From contig CM068367.1 in assembly GCA_034769895.1 (NCBI GenBank), forward strand, positions 1,311,209,046 through 1,311,273,045: DNA of 64,000 bases. The letters are read 5' to 3'. Below the pieces are notes generated by a model, which was given only the letters and a program-made list of their open reading frames with translations, did not search any database and was not told where the DNA came from. Positions 1-9,990 of this stretch are shown piece after piece. Every line of letters starts with the position of its first letter. Position 1 is the stretch's first letter. Position numbers and translations under genes: made by a program. Origin of the DNA: Magicicada septendecula (taxonomy: Eukaryota; Arthropoda; Insecta; Hemiptera; Cicadidae).

Positions 1-752
1 TTTTGATCATTTTTCCAAATACACTAAACTTTAAGCTATTAGCAGAGCCACTACCAAGAAAATTCTGGAAAATAGTCATCGGACGGTACATAACAGAGGT
101 TGGCAAACCGTCATCTATTATCACATGATCATGGTACGCAATTTAAGGGCTATAAATGGAGAAATAATCTGGTTAAAAACACAACATTTAGACATATAAG
201 ACTTCAGTTATCACCCCAGCAGTAATCGGCAGAACGTGTATTGAGGAAGTTGGCAGAATACTACGAACTTACTGTCAATGACCAACAGAGAAGGTGTACG
301 AATACTTGTCAGTAACCGAAGAATTTTTAAATATATCTTACCACCAGTCTATTGAAAATACCCCATATACTGTTATGTTTGAAAAGGCTTCCACCTAGAG
401 AAATCCAAGATATTATAAACTTTCCAAATAATCCAGAATATCAATTTGAAACAATTAAATTTTATAACCGAGTTATGGAAAAAACGGAAAATGAAGAGAA
501 GAAAAATATGAAAGGAATAACCAAAACCAATTAAGTACCAAGTGGGTGAGAAAATATTAATAAGAAACAGGGAGCTACCAAGTACTCTAGAAGGAATAAC
601 TAAAAAATTATTATTATTATTATATACTGGGCCCTATGTGATAACAAAAAATAATAATAACAATACGTATGAAAACAATGAACCCTATCACGAAAAGGAT
701 TAAGGGAACGTACAACCAAGAGTCCATAAAGAAATTTTATATAAATGAATAA
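1..752 (+). pseudogene. Partial, indel-ridden integrase 3' end of the leftmost Gypsy copy
   Basis: Aligns end to end with 9243-9990 of copy A (integrase catalytic core onward, through the GPY/F module) but carries many single-base insertions and deletions, mostly next to homopolymers, so no frame stays open. A residual 60-codon frame at 352-534 is only a scrap of the integrase C-terminus. The stop matching the pol terminator lies at 750-752. The lesions look more like uncorrected read errors than evolutionary decay, because copies A to C are almost identical to each other. The true state of this copy is unknown. Confidence 0.8.
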
Positions 753-2266
753 ATTCTAAAATGCAGTAAGGATAACGTACTACCTTATATTTGAACAACT
801 TCTGTTTTAACAAAAAGAAAAGAATTTATATAAATGAATAAATTCTAAAAAATAATAAGAACAACTTACTACCAATCTTGAAGAAAAATACTTGGAATTT
901 AAAAATAATTTGAGTTGAATACTACCACTAAATTCTGAATACAATAAGAACAACGTATTATCGATTTTGAAGAGAAACAGAATTATTGTTAAATGTTTAT
1001 AAAGAAATAATGTGTATAATGAATAACAAACCCCAAGATTACAGAAGAAAACGATAATTATTATTATTATGTGTATAAAGAAATAATGTGTACAATGAAT
1101 AACAAACCCCAAGATTACAGAAGAAAACGATAATTATTATTATTATGTGTATAAAGAATAGTGTGAATAATGAAGAATGAACCCCAAGATAAAAGTTATT
1201 ACTCAAACCTACTTATCCAAAATAAAGAAGAAAAAAAAATCATATGACCTAAATACATACTACATTGCCACAGGATGGAACAATCTCAGTAAACGATTTG
1301 AATATAACTAATATAATGTTAAAGAAGACAAGAAGGAAAGAGTATTTATGAACATAAATTCATTAAAAAATAAACAGCCAAAATAGTGAAATACGATAAG
1401 AAGAAGAATAATTAAGTATAAGGAATATATTTAGTAAGAATACAATTATAATGTTCAAAACACAACACTGATTAAAAAATATTGAGATCAGAGGAAAAAA
1501 ACAAACGAAGAAGATACTTAACATTACAATCTCAACAAAAATGAAAACAAAAATGATTACAATTGATAACTGTCAAAGTCTAATATTAACGAATGTTTAA
1601 GGAATTAAAATGGAACTACGAAATATGAAGAATAGTAATGAAAAAAATATAAATGCAACAAAGAAAAAATCTTTTCCAAAATATTTATTATTAAATGATT
1701 AAAGAGATTACTAGGAGATTATTATATATTTTATAGCTGACTGTAGATGAATTCCTGCAGTACTATATTAAGATGTAGTGTGGGCAGCAGAGTATGAAGC
1801 CAAACAGTGCCTCTCTGAACTGTACCAACGCATGTGTTAGGGATTGTTAGGGAAATTAAATATTTAAGGAATATTAGAATAGTTGCAAAAATAAATTCAG
1901 TTTCCAAAGGAATAGGACGAAGAAAACAGAAAGAAGCGAGTTGACAGAAGAATAATTGAAAAATGCAGTAATTATAGTAATTATAAATAGGAGAGATGTA
2001 AAACTAATGTATCAGTGAATAGTGTAGCCAGTGACCAACAAATAATGTGTACAGAAATAAAAAAATATCAAGAATCAAGAATGTTAAATAAAATGATGAA
2101 ATATTATTAAATAAAAAAGGTACTAGTACTAGTCTAATGAAGTTACATTGAGAAGACCATCGTCAACCATTAACAATGAAATTAAGAAAAGGCATGTGAA
2201 AAAGGCAAGTTTATTTGACCTAAACTTCATTCAGGTAAACTAAACTTTTTTAGGAGGGGAAGCATA
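753..2266 (+). other. 3' noncoding internal region of the leftmost Gypsy copy
   Basis: Corresponds to 9991-11509 of copy A. It is A-rich with no credible ORF and no env-like gene. It contains the 76-bp tandem units described at 10239-10438. Small indel differences from the other copies continue until about position 1750 and then stop. Confidence 0.75.
2252..2262 (+). promoter_or_regulatory. Polypurine tract (plus-strand primer) before LTR1
   Basis: The purine run AGGAGGGGAAG lies four bases before the TGTAGCGCAAC start of the LTR, the position expected of a retrotransposon polypurine tract. Equivalent tracts precede the other LTRs at 11495-11505, 20738-20748 and 29981-29991. Confidence 0.75.
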
Positions 2267-2805
2267 TGTAGCGCAACAAAAATGATAGCATTTATGTTAC
2301 ATAAAAGAAGATTCACAGATTGATAAATAAATTGATACTTAATCCCATAATAGAACAGAGACCCAATTATGACAATTATAGTCATAGACAAAATTAAATA
2401 AGAATGCAAGGTAGTGTTGAATAGAATAAACGAACCTGTAAAATAAATAATAGCTAATGATATATGTTTAATAAAAAACAAAACAGAAAAATGAAACAAT
2501 GACTTAATTTATGGTAATAACAGATAAGAATTTTGTGTTAAAAAAGTATTATATTATGACAAAAATGTTATGATAAAGTTTATGTGATGTTATATCAAAT
2601 ATGTGTTAAGTTCATGAAAAATAATGAAACAAATAGTGTTATTCAATGACTGTCATAGAGTGAAGTGTGAGGCAGTTAACCAATGTTCATAAGTTAGAAT
2701 TTTGTTGTATGTGATCGAGAGATCAAGATAAATTTGTTATTAGATGTAGAAAAATAATTGTTTATACAAATGTTAATAATTAAGTTTTGATTGTATGTAC
2801 GAATT

Positions 2806-2815
2806 TATATAAAAG
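2806..2815 (+). promoter_or_regulatory. TATA box of LTR promoter
   Basis: TATATAAAAG followed by GGGACTATAG, upstream of AATAAA signals at 2862 and 2891. A transcription start about 30 bp downstream would give a short R region. Repeated at 12049, 21292 and 30535. Placed by motif and context only. Confidence 0.55.
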
Positions 2816-2861
2816 GGACTATAGATGCCTAACAGACATAACCACAGGTAGATCAATTTAC

Positions 2862-2896
2862 AATAAAAGGCCTAACAGCAAAAAATACTAAATAAA
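2862..2896 (+). terminator. Poly(A) signals (two AATAAA) in LTR
   Basis: AATAAA occurs at 2862-2867 and again at 2891-2896, within about 90 bp of the TATA box. This is the arrangement expected if R is short and transcripts from the upstream LTR end here. Copies lie at the same offset in LTR2 to LTR4. Confidence 0.45.
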
Positions 2897-4558
2897 CACT
2901 TATAACTTAAAGGTTAGATGCATCAATTAATAATAATTAATAAATGCACTATGAAGAGCTAGAAAGAAGAAAAAACATTAAGTTAATAATAATATTTAAT
3001 AAAATTTATACAAATTATAATAATACCATAATGCCATAATATCGATTGGTAAAAAATAATATCGAAGGTGGATTAAATATAATAAAAAAGGAAAAAACGG
3101 AATTATATCAAAAAACCAGTAGAAGATGTGTATAAAATAATAAACCAGCTATCGGTAAAATTACATTCCGATAGGACAGCAAATTAACAAAGAATAGACA
3201 AAAAGATATATGAAAGAAACACTATATAGTCAAAACATGTGGAAGCGGAAATTAATATAGGTTGCTAGGGAAAAAATTAAGAAGAAGGTTGTTGATTTTA
3301 AAAATAACAAGGATTGCTTTGGTATAAAACTGAACGTGATGATTTAAAAGAACCCAAGAATAATATATTGAATCGTAATATTCGAAATCAACAGATACGA
3401 TTGTAAAAAAGACAAAATTCTAATGATAATACTTACATCTATCACTAACACAGATTAATAAAATAACGATACATTATGAAATAATAATCGAGAACAAATA
3501 ACCGAATTCTACAAGAAGAAACTTGGACTGTCCCATGTCCGAAGGGAATTGATGAAATAGTAATCAAATATAAAGAGTTAACAATAACACAACTCATAAT
3601 TTTCACAACACCAGAAATTATAACCTTGCAAATACACGCAACAACACTAACTGCTTCAACCGAAGGAAGAACCTATTTGGATCCTGGCGGTGTAGAAGAA
3701 ACATCCATCGGGCTGTAAAACAATTCAGAAGCTGTATTCCGAAGTGGACAGGATAAGAATTACTTTTATTAAACTGAAGAAAGAAAACTGTACTTCATAA
3801 TTGACCAGAACAACGAATTCAGCGATCAACCGCTTACGTGATTTGCTTCGTTAGAGACTGGTAAAGTTATATTATATTAATCATACTAAATACACAACAC
3901 ATAACTTTTGTAAATCTTGCATTCTTATTATGTATTTTTAGTCTTCCCCACAGTTACAAGAACCTTCACACCCTGAAATAAATAAAATACGAATCAAATA
4001 TAATATATAACCAAATATAAACAAAGGATTAAATAATCAACAATCGATACCTGAATCTATAGTCCCAACATATATTAAGTAGAATATATCTTAGTTAATG
4101 TGAATTGAATACACAAATAAAGAACCTTTATATATTTGTCACACCTTGTTATTTGGAGTATGGTTTAGTGAACTGGAACAAAAGTAACTGAATAAGTAGA
4201 GAATAAATGGTTAATATAAACATCGAATAACCTATAAGTTTCGTTGAGCCGATACTACAGCGCTTATAGCGGAATTATCTGACACCAAAGAGGGAGCGTA
4301 AAATTATAAAATTAGACAGAACTCTCTTTAAGGCATAATAGGGTTGGATGAAATTGTAGAATAAATCTTAAGTTATTTAAGTTCTAGGCACACTAACACT
4401 GATAATTATTAAGGAATTAAGTTAACATTAATTGAGTACATCCATATATTCCACAACTCCAAATATTTCCGAGAATTTATACAAATTAAATTAATATAAC
4501 ACAATTGACAAATACAACAGTGGGAATTTAGACCGTACGTATCGGTTTACTTACAAAT

Positions 4559-4582
4559 TGGCTTCCATCGCGGGACTTGAAC
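4559..4582 (+). other. tRNA-3'-end complement inside the LTR end (fossil or second PBS)
   Basis: Follows TTACTTACAAATTGG, the same 15 bases found at the true LTR/PBS junction 55 bp later. Read on the minus strand it ends in CCA and has a TTCAAGT T-loop at exactly tRNA spacing (7-nt loop, 5-nt stem, 7-nt acceptor, discriminator G, CCA). It looks like an earlier primer binding site that was incorporated into the LTR when the LTR end was extended. Present in all four LTRs. The tRNA identity was not determined. Confidence 0.55.
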
Positions 4583-4613
4583 AGTAGCGGACACACCGAG
4601 GTTACTTACAAAT

Positions 4614-4624
4614 TGGCGCTCAAC
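4614..4624 (+). promoter_or_regulatory. Primer binding site, tRNA-Lys-like
   Basis: TGGCGCTCAAC begins three bases after the LTR-terminal CA. Its complement ends GTTGAGCGCCA, one mismatch from the last 11 bases of insect tRNA-Lys (from general knowledge). Complementarity drops beyond that. Equivalent sites: 13857 and 23100. Confidence 0.6.
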
Positions 4625-4702
4625 TTGTGTAGGGCTTAAGTTAAGTAACTGTAACCATATTAATATTACTTAACCAGAGCAGGCAACTGTGGGAGAGTAA
4701 AC

Positions 4703-6613
4703 ATGCATACCAGAGGTAGATCACGGATTAGGGCAGGAGAAACGGAGAAGGAAATAGATGAACAAGAACAGGAAATAGAACTAATAACAGACAGTGAAAT
4801 GGAACAACAGACAGACGAAATAGCGGAAACTGAAATTATTATGGACAAGGAAAAGGGAGTAATGGAAGAAGATGCCCAAGGGGACCAAATAGATAAAACT
4901 GGAGCCAGAGAAGTACCAAGTTGGCAGGAGATGATGAAATTTATGACAGAACAATTTAGGAAAACAAATGAGGAAAATAAGGAAAACTCCAGGAAAACAA
5001 ATGAGGAAAATAAGGAAAACTAAAGGAGACTGGAGGAAAAATTAGATAAAATAAATGAGGAAAATAAGGAAACCTCAAAACAAATGAATGAAAGATTAAA
5101 CCAAATTCACGAAAGGTTAGATAGGAATGATGAGGGTGTAAAACAAATGAAGGAGGACATCTTACAAATACATGAAGAGAATTTAAGGCAGATTAATGAA
5201 AAAATTGAGAATATTCATGTAACAATCAACCAGAAGGTGGACCAAAATAATGAGGAAAGAAAGTTAGAAATAGCTAAAACAAATGAAGGGTTAGAAAAAA
5301 CTAACGAAACAATAGTACAGGTTCGTGAAGAATTACAGAATAAAATTAATGACACAAAAATTGAGAATAAAACCTTGGTCGAAGAAATCCAACAGGAAAC
5401 TGTCGAAAAATGTGAGCAAATTAAAAACGAAGTACATCAGGTACGGGAAGAGAATAAGGAAGGTATCAAGCAAATACAGACAGACATGGGCGAACGACTC
5501 GAAAGGGTCTATGGCAATTTAAATAATATGGAAGGTCAAATCAATACCAATAAAAATAAAATAGAAGAGATTAGTAGGCATGAATTACAATTACAGGAGG
5601 AAGTAGATTCATGGCGGGATAGGACATGCCAAAATAGTCATACAAATAACGATGAGAACAGAGAATCGATTAATTTTCGTAATTATAAGCGCAATCCTAT
5701 GGAATTTTTAAAGAGATTGGAAGAAGTGATCATAAGAAATAGAGAGAGTCGCTGGAGTATTATACGAAGCATGATTGATGAAACGTTTAAAGATACTTAT
5801 GATAATTGGTGGACAGCGGTGCGCCCGGATATACTGGACATGACTGAGTTCAAAAAACAATTTAAGGAGAAGTATTGGTCGGAATCGACCCAGAACATGA
5901 TTAGGAATAATTTGAGTAACGGTCAATACGAAACAAATGTAGGCCAGTCCCCTACTTCATACTTTTTAGGAAAAGTATGTATGGCGTGGAACTTAGAGCC
6001 CCGAATTCCCGAAGAATGTTTGGTAATACAACTATCCTATCATTACGAGGAAGGAATAAAAAATGCGCGTATGTGTAGTCAAATCAAAACGATTCCAGCC
6101 ATGGCCAAATTCTTGGAGAATTATGAACACGAGAACCAATACCAGAGAAATAGAATGCTAAATCATAAATATCAGAGGTATGATAATAACGCGCCACCAG
6201 CCAATTATCATAATAACGATCGCAATCGACCTGCGCAGAACGTTAATACTAATAGAACACAAAATGAAAACGCGAATAATAATTCCAGAAACTATAATTA
6301 TCGCGGCAATAACAATTATAATTATCGTGATAGTCGCAATAATAGAGGAGATGGGGACAGACGACCCAATAATTATAGACATAACGTCAATTATATTTAC
6401 TCCAGACCTCAAGGTAATCAGCGACGATACTACCCAAGGAGTCACCGATATGACAACCATTATGACCAATCTCGGCATGAAGACAACTACCCACATGATG
6501 TAAATTATAGGATCGCAGAACATAATACGGAGGATCGCACGGAACCAGTACAAAACCAACACAGTAATCAGAATGAAAATAGAGAAGAGGGAGTAAGCCC
6601 TCATTTAAACTAA
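4703..6613 (+). pseudogene. gag: gag, copy A, interrupted by TAA at 5021-5023
   Basis: Structural polyprotein of the Gypsy element. The start ATG at 4703 is the first in frame after the primer-binding site. Intact length would be 636 codons, as in copy C. A TAA at codon 107 splits it into 106 codons and a downstream open stretch from 5084. Codons 80-300 are a long coiled coil built on repeats of the type KTNEENKEN. A retrotransposon gag/capsid-like segment lies at about 325-483 (WW and YW motifs, FLENYEHE end), and an Asn/Arg/Tyr-rich basic tail at about 490-600 probably binds RNA, since no CCHC zinc knuckle is present. Copy B has the same TAA, copy C has TCA. Read-through or reinitiation at 5084 cannot be excluded. 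Confidence 0.85.
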
Positions 6614-6648
6614 TAGAGGCAGTGAAAATTAATGAATACCCGTCACTG
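6604..6648 (+). promoter_or_regulatory. -1 ribosomal frameshift signal between gag and pol, copy A
   Basis: TTTAAAC at 6604-6610 is an X XXY YYZ heptamer read in gag phase as T TTA AAC, immediately followed by the gag stop TAA at 6611. The pol frame is -1 relative to gag and opens at 6583, overlapping gag by about 30 nt. Nine bases after the heptamer, CAGTGA (6620-6625) can pair with TCACTG (6643-6648), and GG/CC can extend the stem past a 2-nt bulge. CCC in the loop could contact GGGG at 6661, a weak pseudoknot possibility. UUUAAAC is a well-established eukaryotic -1 slippery sequence, and -1 shifting is common in Gypsy elements. Confidence 0.82.
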
Positions 6649-9600
6649 AACCGTAATCTTGGGGAACAACAATTAATAAATAAAATTAAGTGTAATCATA
6701 AAATAACCATAATTAATAACCACTATTTAAAGAATATCAGGGAAGATTTGTTAGAAGAGGATCAGAAACATGTAAACAGTAATAGTAATAACGAAATCAT
6801 ATATATATCAGCAAATTTAAATGGGGTAAAATCTACCATAATGATAGACACTGGATCTAACATATCATTGATAGACAATATTGAACTTGAAAGAATCCAG
6901 CGAGAAGTCCAGTTACCCATACCGACTTTACCTGTCAATAATGTGATAATTATCGGAGCCACTGGGAGACAAAAAGTCAAAAAACAAGTATCACTCGATC
7001 TTACCAATAACAATATGACCTTACCAATAGGATTCTTAGTCGCAACAGGACTACCATTTAATGTATTGATTGGATGCGATGTGTTGCGCCAGCATTCCAC
7101 AATAATTGACTTGCATAAAGGTACAATATCTTTAACATCTGAAGGAGGATTATGGACAGCCGAATTAATCAACACTAATCAAACCGGTCCAGTTAACACC
7201 AAATGTGGAGCCATAAAAAGCTATTTCTGTAAGAAGAATAAATTACCAGAGATCATTCAATATGAAGACGATGATCCTAACCTATGGCAGAGTAAGTTGG
7301 AAGAGATTCGAGAATTCCAAAGGGAAAAAAGTTATAAACAAATAAGTAAGGTACAGGCCGAAAATTTAATTCAAATATATAATAAATACAGACATGTGTT
7401 CTCCAATGCTCCAGGTAAAGTAAAAGGATATCAATGTATAATAAATTTTAAAGAACCGGTGAACTTTCGCAGAAAGTCATACCCAATTGCTTACTCTATA
7501 AAAAACGAGGTCCGGAACGAGATTAACCGTATGATGCAAGATGATATAATAGAATATAGTCAATCACCATATACCAGTCCCATAGTAGCAGTCCCGAAAA
7601 AGAACGGAAAGGTGAGAATTTGCCTGGACGCTAGGGAAATAAATAAAATGATCGTCAATGATAGGACTTCACCAGGCGAAATAGAAGAAATTTTAAAGAA
7701 ATTCCACGGTATTAAATACATCAGCAGTTGGGATACGGTATGTGGGTACTGGCAGGTCGAACTACACCCAGACAGTAGAAAATACATGGCGTTCCTTTTT
7801 GACGGAAGGAACTATCAATTTAAAAGGCTACCTTTCGGACTAATTAATTCGGTTGCAATATTTGTGAAATGTATGGACAAGGTATTGGGACAAGAAACAC
7901 TGCAGTTCACTACGGTCTATGTAGATGATTTGCTTATAACTTCTTCACATTGGGATGAACATTGCGAGCGGGTGGAACAGGTACTAAGAAAATTATCTGA
8001 GAACAACATAACACTTAAGCTAAATAAATCTAAATTTATCGCCAATCAAGTAAGGTTTTTAGGTTTCAACTTGTCTGAGGAGGGTATCACACCTTCAACA
8101 GAAAAAGTAGAAGCAATCCAAATGTTCCCTACTCCAAAAAATAGAAAACAGCTACAATCTTTTCTTGGAATTTGCAACTATTACCGTAAATTCCAAGATA
8201 ACTATTCAGAAGTGACTGCCAAGTTTCAGAAACAATTATCATCTAAAGACAAGTGGGCATGGGGACCAGAACAAGATAAAATTCTGCAATTGATCAAGAA
8301 GAAATTTTTAGAAACAGTTATGTTGTACCACCCTGATTTTAACAAACGCTTTTATTTAAATTATGATGCAAGCAATGTTAGCTTAGGGGCTACCCTATAT
8401 CAAGAAGATAAAGAAGGACATCATATGGTAATCAGCTTCGCCAGCAGAGTGCTTAACAGCTGCGAACGCAATTACAACGTTACCGAGAAAGAGCTGCTAA
8501 GCGTAGTGTACGCATGCAATAAATTTAGAACCTATATACTCGGGTACCCAGTGACCGTAAGAAGTGACCATAAATCAATTTCCTTTCTAAAAAGATGTAA
8601 ACTTAGTCACGGCCGGCTAACTAGATGGGTCATTGATTGGGAATATATACCTGGAAGAAAGAATATAGCAGCCGATATCTTGTCCCGAATAAACATACAA
8701 GATCAATCATTTGAAGGAGAAAAGGAAGAGATCGCGAAGGTGTACCATGTCATTAAGAGTCGGAAGGATCTGGAGATGATTGTCAACGAAATTAGTCAAC
8801 ACCAAAAATCGGATCCCAAATTAATAAACATACGCCAGAAGATACAAAATGCTGATGAAGTTATTACTAAATATTACTGTATACATGATGACCGATTATT
8901 TATTAAGGTTACTCCTAAACAAATAAACTGGAAACTATTAATTCCCACAGCTGTGGAAAACAAATTAATATTGGATTACCATGAACGATATGGACACATG
9001 GGAGCCATGAAAATAGTCAAAGCCCTAGAAGAACAAATGTACATAAAAAATTTGACCAGAAAGGTACAAAAATCTATACAAACATGTCACATCTGCCAGA
9101 TGGTTAAACATAATAATGAGAAGAAGGAGGGAGTCATGATCCCAATAACATCCAAATATAAGCTGGAGAAGGTATTTCTAGATATATGTGGGCCTTTCCC
9201 ACGCAGTGGAGGAAATCACAGATACAAATTCATAATAATTATTTTTGATCATTTTTCCAAATACACTAAACTTTATGCTATTAGCAGAGCCACTACCAAG
9301 AAAATTCTGGAAATAGTCATCGGACGGTACATAACAGAGGTTGGCAAACCGTCATCTATTATCACTGATCATGGTACGCAATTTAAGGGCTATAAATGGA
9401 GAAATAATCTGTTAAAACACAACATTAGAACATATAAGACTTCAGTTTATCACCCCAGCAGTAATCCGGCAGAACGTGTATTGAGGGAAGTTGGCAGAAT
9501 ACTACGAACTTACTGTCATGACCAACAGAGAAGGTGGTACGAATACTTGTCAGTAACCGAAGAATTTTTAAATATATCTTACCACCAGTCTATTGAAAAT

Positions 9601-9990
9601 ACCCCATATACTGTTATGTTTGAAAGGCTTCCACCTAGAGAAATCCAAGATATTATAAACTTTCCAAATAATCCAGAATATCAATTTGAAACAATTAAAT
9701 TTTATAACCGAGTTATGGAAAAAACGGAAATGAAGAGAAGAAAATATGAAAGGAATAACCCAAAACCAATTAAGTACCAAGTGGGTGAGAAAATATTAAT
9801 AAGAAACAGGGAGCTACCAAGTACTCTAGAAGGAATAACTAAAAAATTATTATTATTATTATATACTGGGCCCTATGTGATAACAAAAAATAATAATAAC
9901 AATACGTATGAAATAATGAACCCTATCACGAAAAGGATTAAGGGAACGTACAACCAAGAGTCCATAAAGAAATTTTATATAAATGAATAA
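6610..9990 (+). CDS. pol: Pol polyprotein (PR-RT-RNase H-IN), copy A, intact
   Basis: Made as a Gag-Pol fusion by -1 frameshifting; there is no ATG at its head, and numbering here runs from the GTG codon at 6622 (1122 residues). Aspartic protease: DTGS at 76-79. Reverse transcriptase about 255-470: catalytic D371 in SSWDTVCGYW and YVDD at 433-436. RNase H about 575-690: D582, E624, D649. Integrase: zinc-binding H787, H792, C822, C825; catalytic D854, D916, E951 (34 residues between the last two); GPY/F-like module (LYTGPYVI) near the C-terminus. All catalytic residues are present and the frame is uninterrupted. No env follows. The family is Ty3/Gypsy (Metaviridae); I did not assign a clade. 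Copy A's gag is interrupted upstream, so expression of this pol is doubtful. Confidence 0.95.
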   Translation, partial: LIEAVKINEYPSLNRNLGEQQLINKIKCNHKITIINNHYLKNIREDLLEEDQKHVNSNSNNEIIYISANLNGVKSTIMIDTGSNISLIDNIELERIQREVQLPIPTLPVNNVIIIGATGRQKVKKQVSLDLTNNNMTLPIGFLVATGLPFNVLIGCDVLRQHSTIIDLHKGTISLTSEGGLWTAELINTNQTGPVNTKCGAIKSYFCKKNKLPEIIQYEDDDPNLWQSKLEEIREFQREKSYKQISKVQAENLIQIYNKYRHVFSNAPGKVKGYQCIINFKEPVNFRRKSYPIAYSIKNEVRNEINRMMQDDIIEYSQSPYTSPIVAVPKKNGKVRICLDAREINKMIVNDRTSPGEIEEILKKFHGIKYISSWDTVCGYWQVELHPDSRKYMAFLFDGRNYQFKRLPFGLINSVAIFVKCMDKVLGQETLQFTTVYVDDLLITSSHWDEHCERVEQVLRKLSENNITLKLNKSKFIANQVRFLGFNLSEEGITPSTEKVEAIQMFPTPKNRKQLQSFLGICNYYRKFQDNYSEVTAKFQKQLSSKDKWAWGPEQDKILQLIKKKFLETVMLYHPDFNKRFYLNYDASNVSLGATLYQEDKEGHHMVISFASRVLNSCERNYNVTEKELLSVVYACNKFRTYILGYPVTVRSDHKSISFLKRCKLSHGRLTRWVIDWEYIPGRKNIAADILSRINIQDQSFEGEKEEIAKVYHVIKSRKDLEMIVNEISQHQKSDPKLINIRQKIQNADEVITKYYCIHDDRLFIKVTPKQINWKLLIPTAVENKLILDYHERYGHMGAMKIVKALEEQMYIKNLTRKVQKSIQTCHICQMVKHNNEKKEGVMIPITSKYKLEKVFLDICGPFPRSGGNHRYKFIIIIFDHFSKYTKLYAISRATTKKILEIVIGRYITEVGKPSSIITDHGTQFKGYKWRNNLLKHNIRTYKTSVYHPSSNPAERVLREVGRILRTYCHDQQRRWYEYLSVTEEFLNISYHQSIENTPYTVMFERLPPREIQDIINFPNNPEYQFETIKFYNRVMEKTEMKRRKYERNNPKPIKYQVGEKILIRNRELPSTLEGITKKLLLLLYTGPYVITKNNNNNTYEIMNPITKRIKGTYNQESIKKFYINE

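Larger units (their letters stand above)
2267..4610 (+). mobile_element. Gypsy LTR1 (about 2.34 kb, TG...CA)
   Basis: Starts TGTAGCGCAAC right after the polypurine tract and ends TTACTTACA just before the primer binding site. The right end is fixed by LTR4, where homology stops at 32339/32340. U3 is about 570 bp and carries a TATA box at 2806; poly(A) signals follow at 2862 and 2891. That leaves roughly 1.7 kb of U5 with no ORF, which is unusually long. At 2800 it has C, as in LTR4; LTR2 and LTR3 have T there. Confidence 0.85.

Noticed and set aside
5325..5522. Lys-rich 65-codon frame within gag
   Set aside because: Alternate frame of the coiled-coil repeats of gag.
6158..6604. 148-codon antisense frame inside gag (also at 15401 and 24644), hydrophobic and Ile/Val rich
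   Set aside because: Exact shadow of the Asn/Tyr/Arg-rich gag tail; the composition follows from the complementary codons and there is no independent start context.
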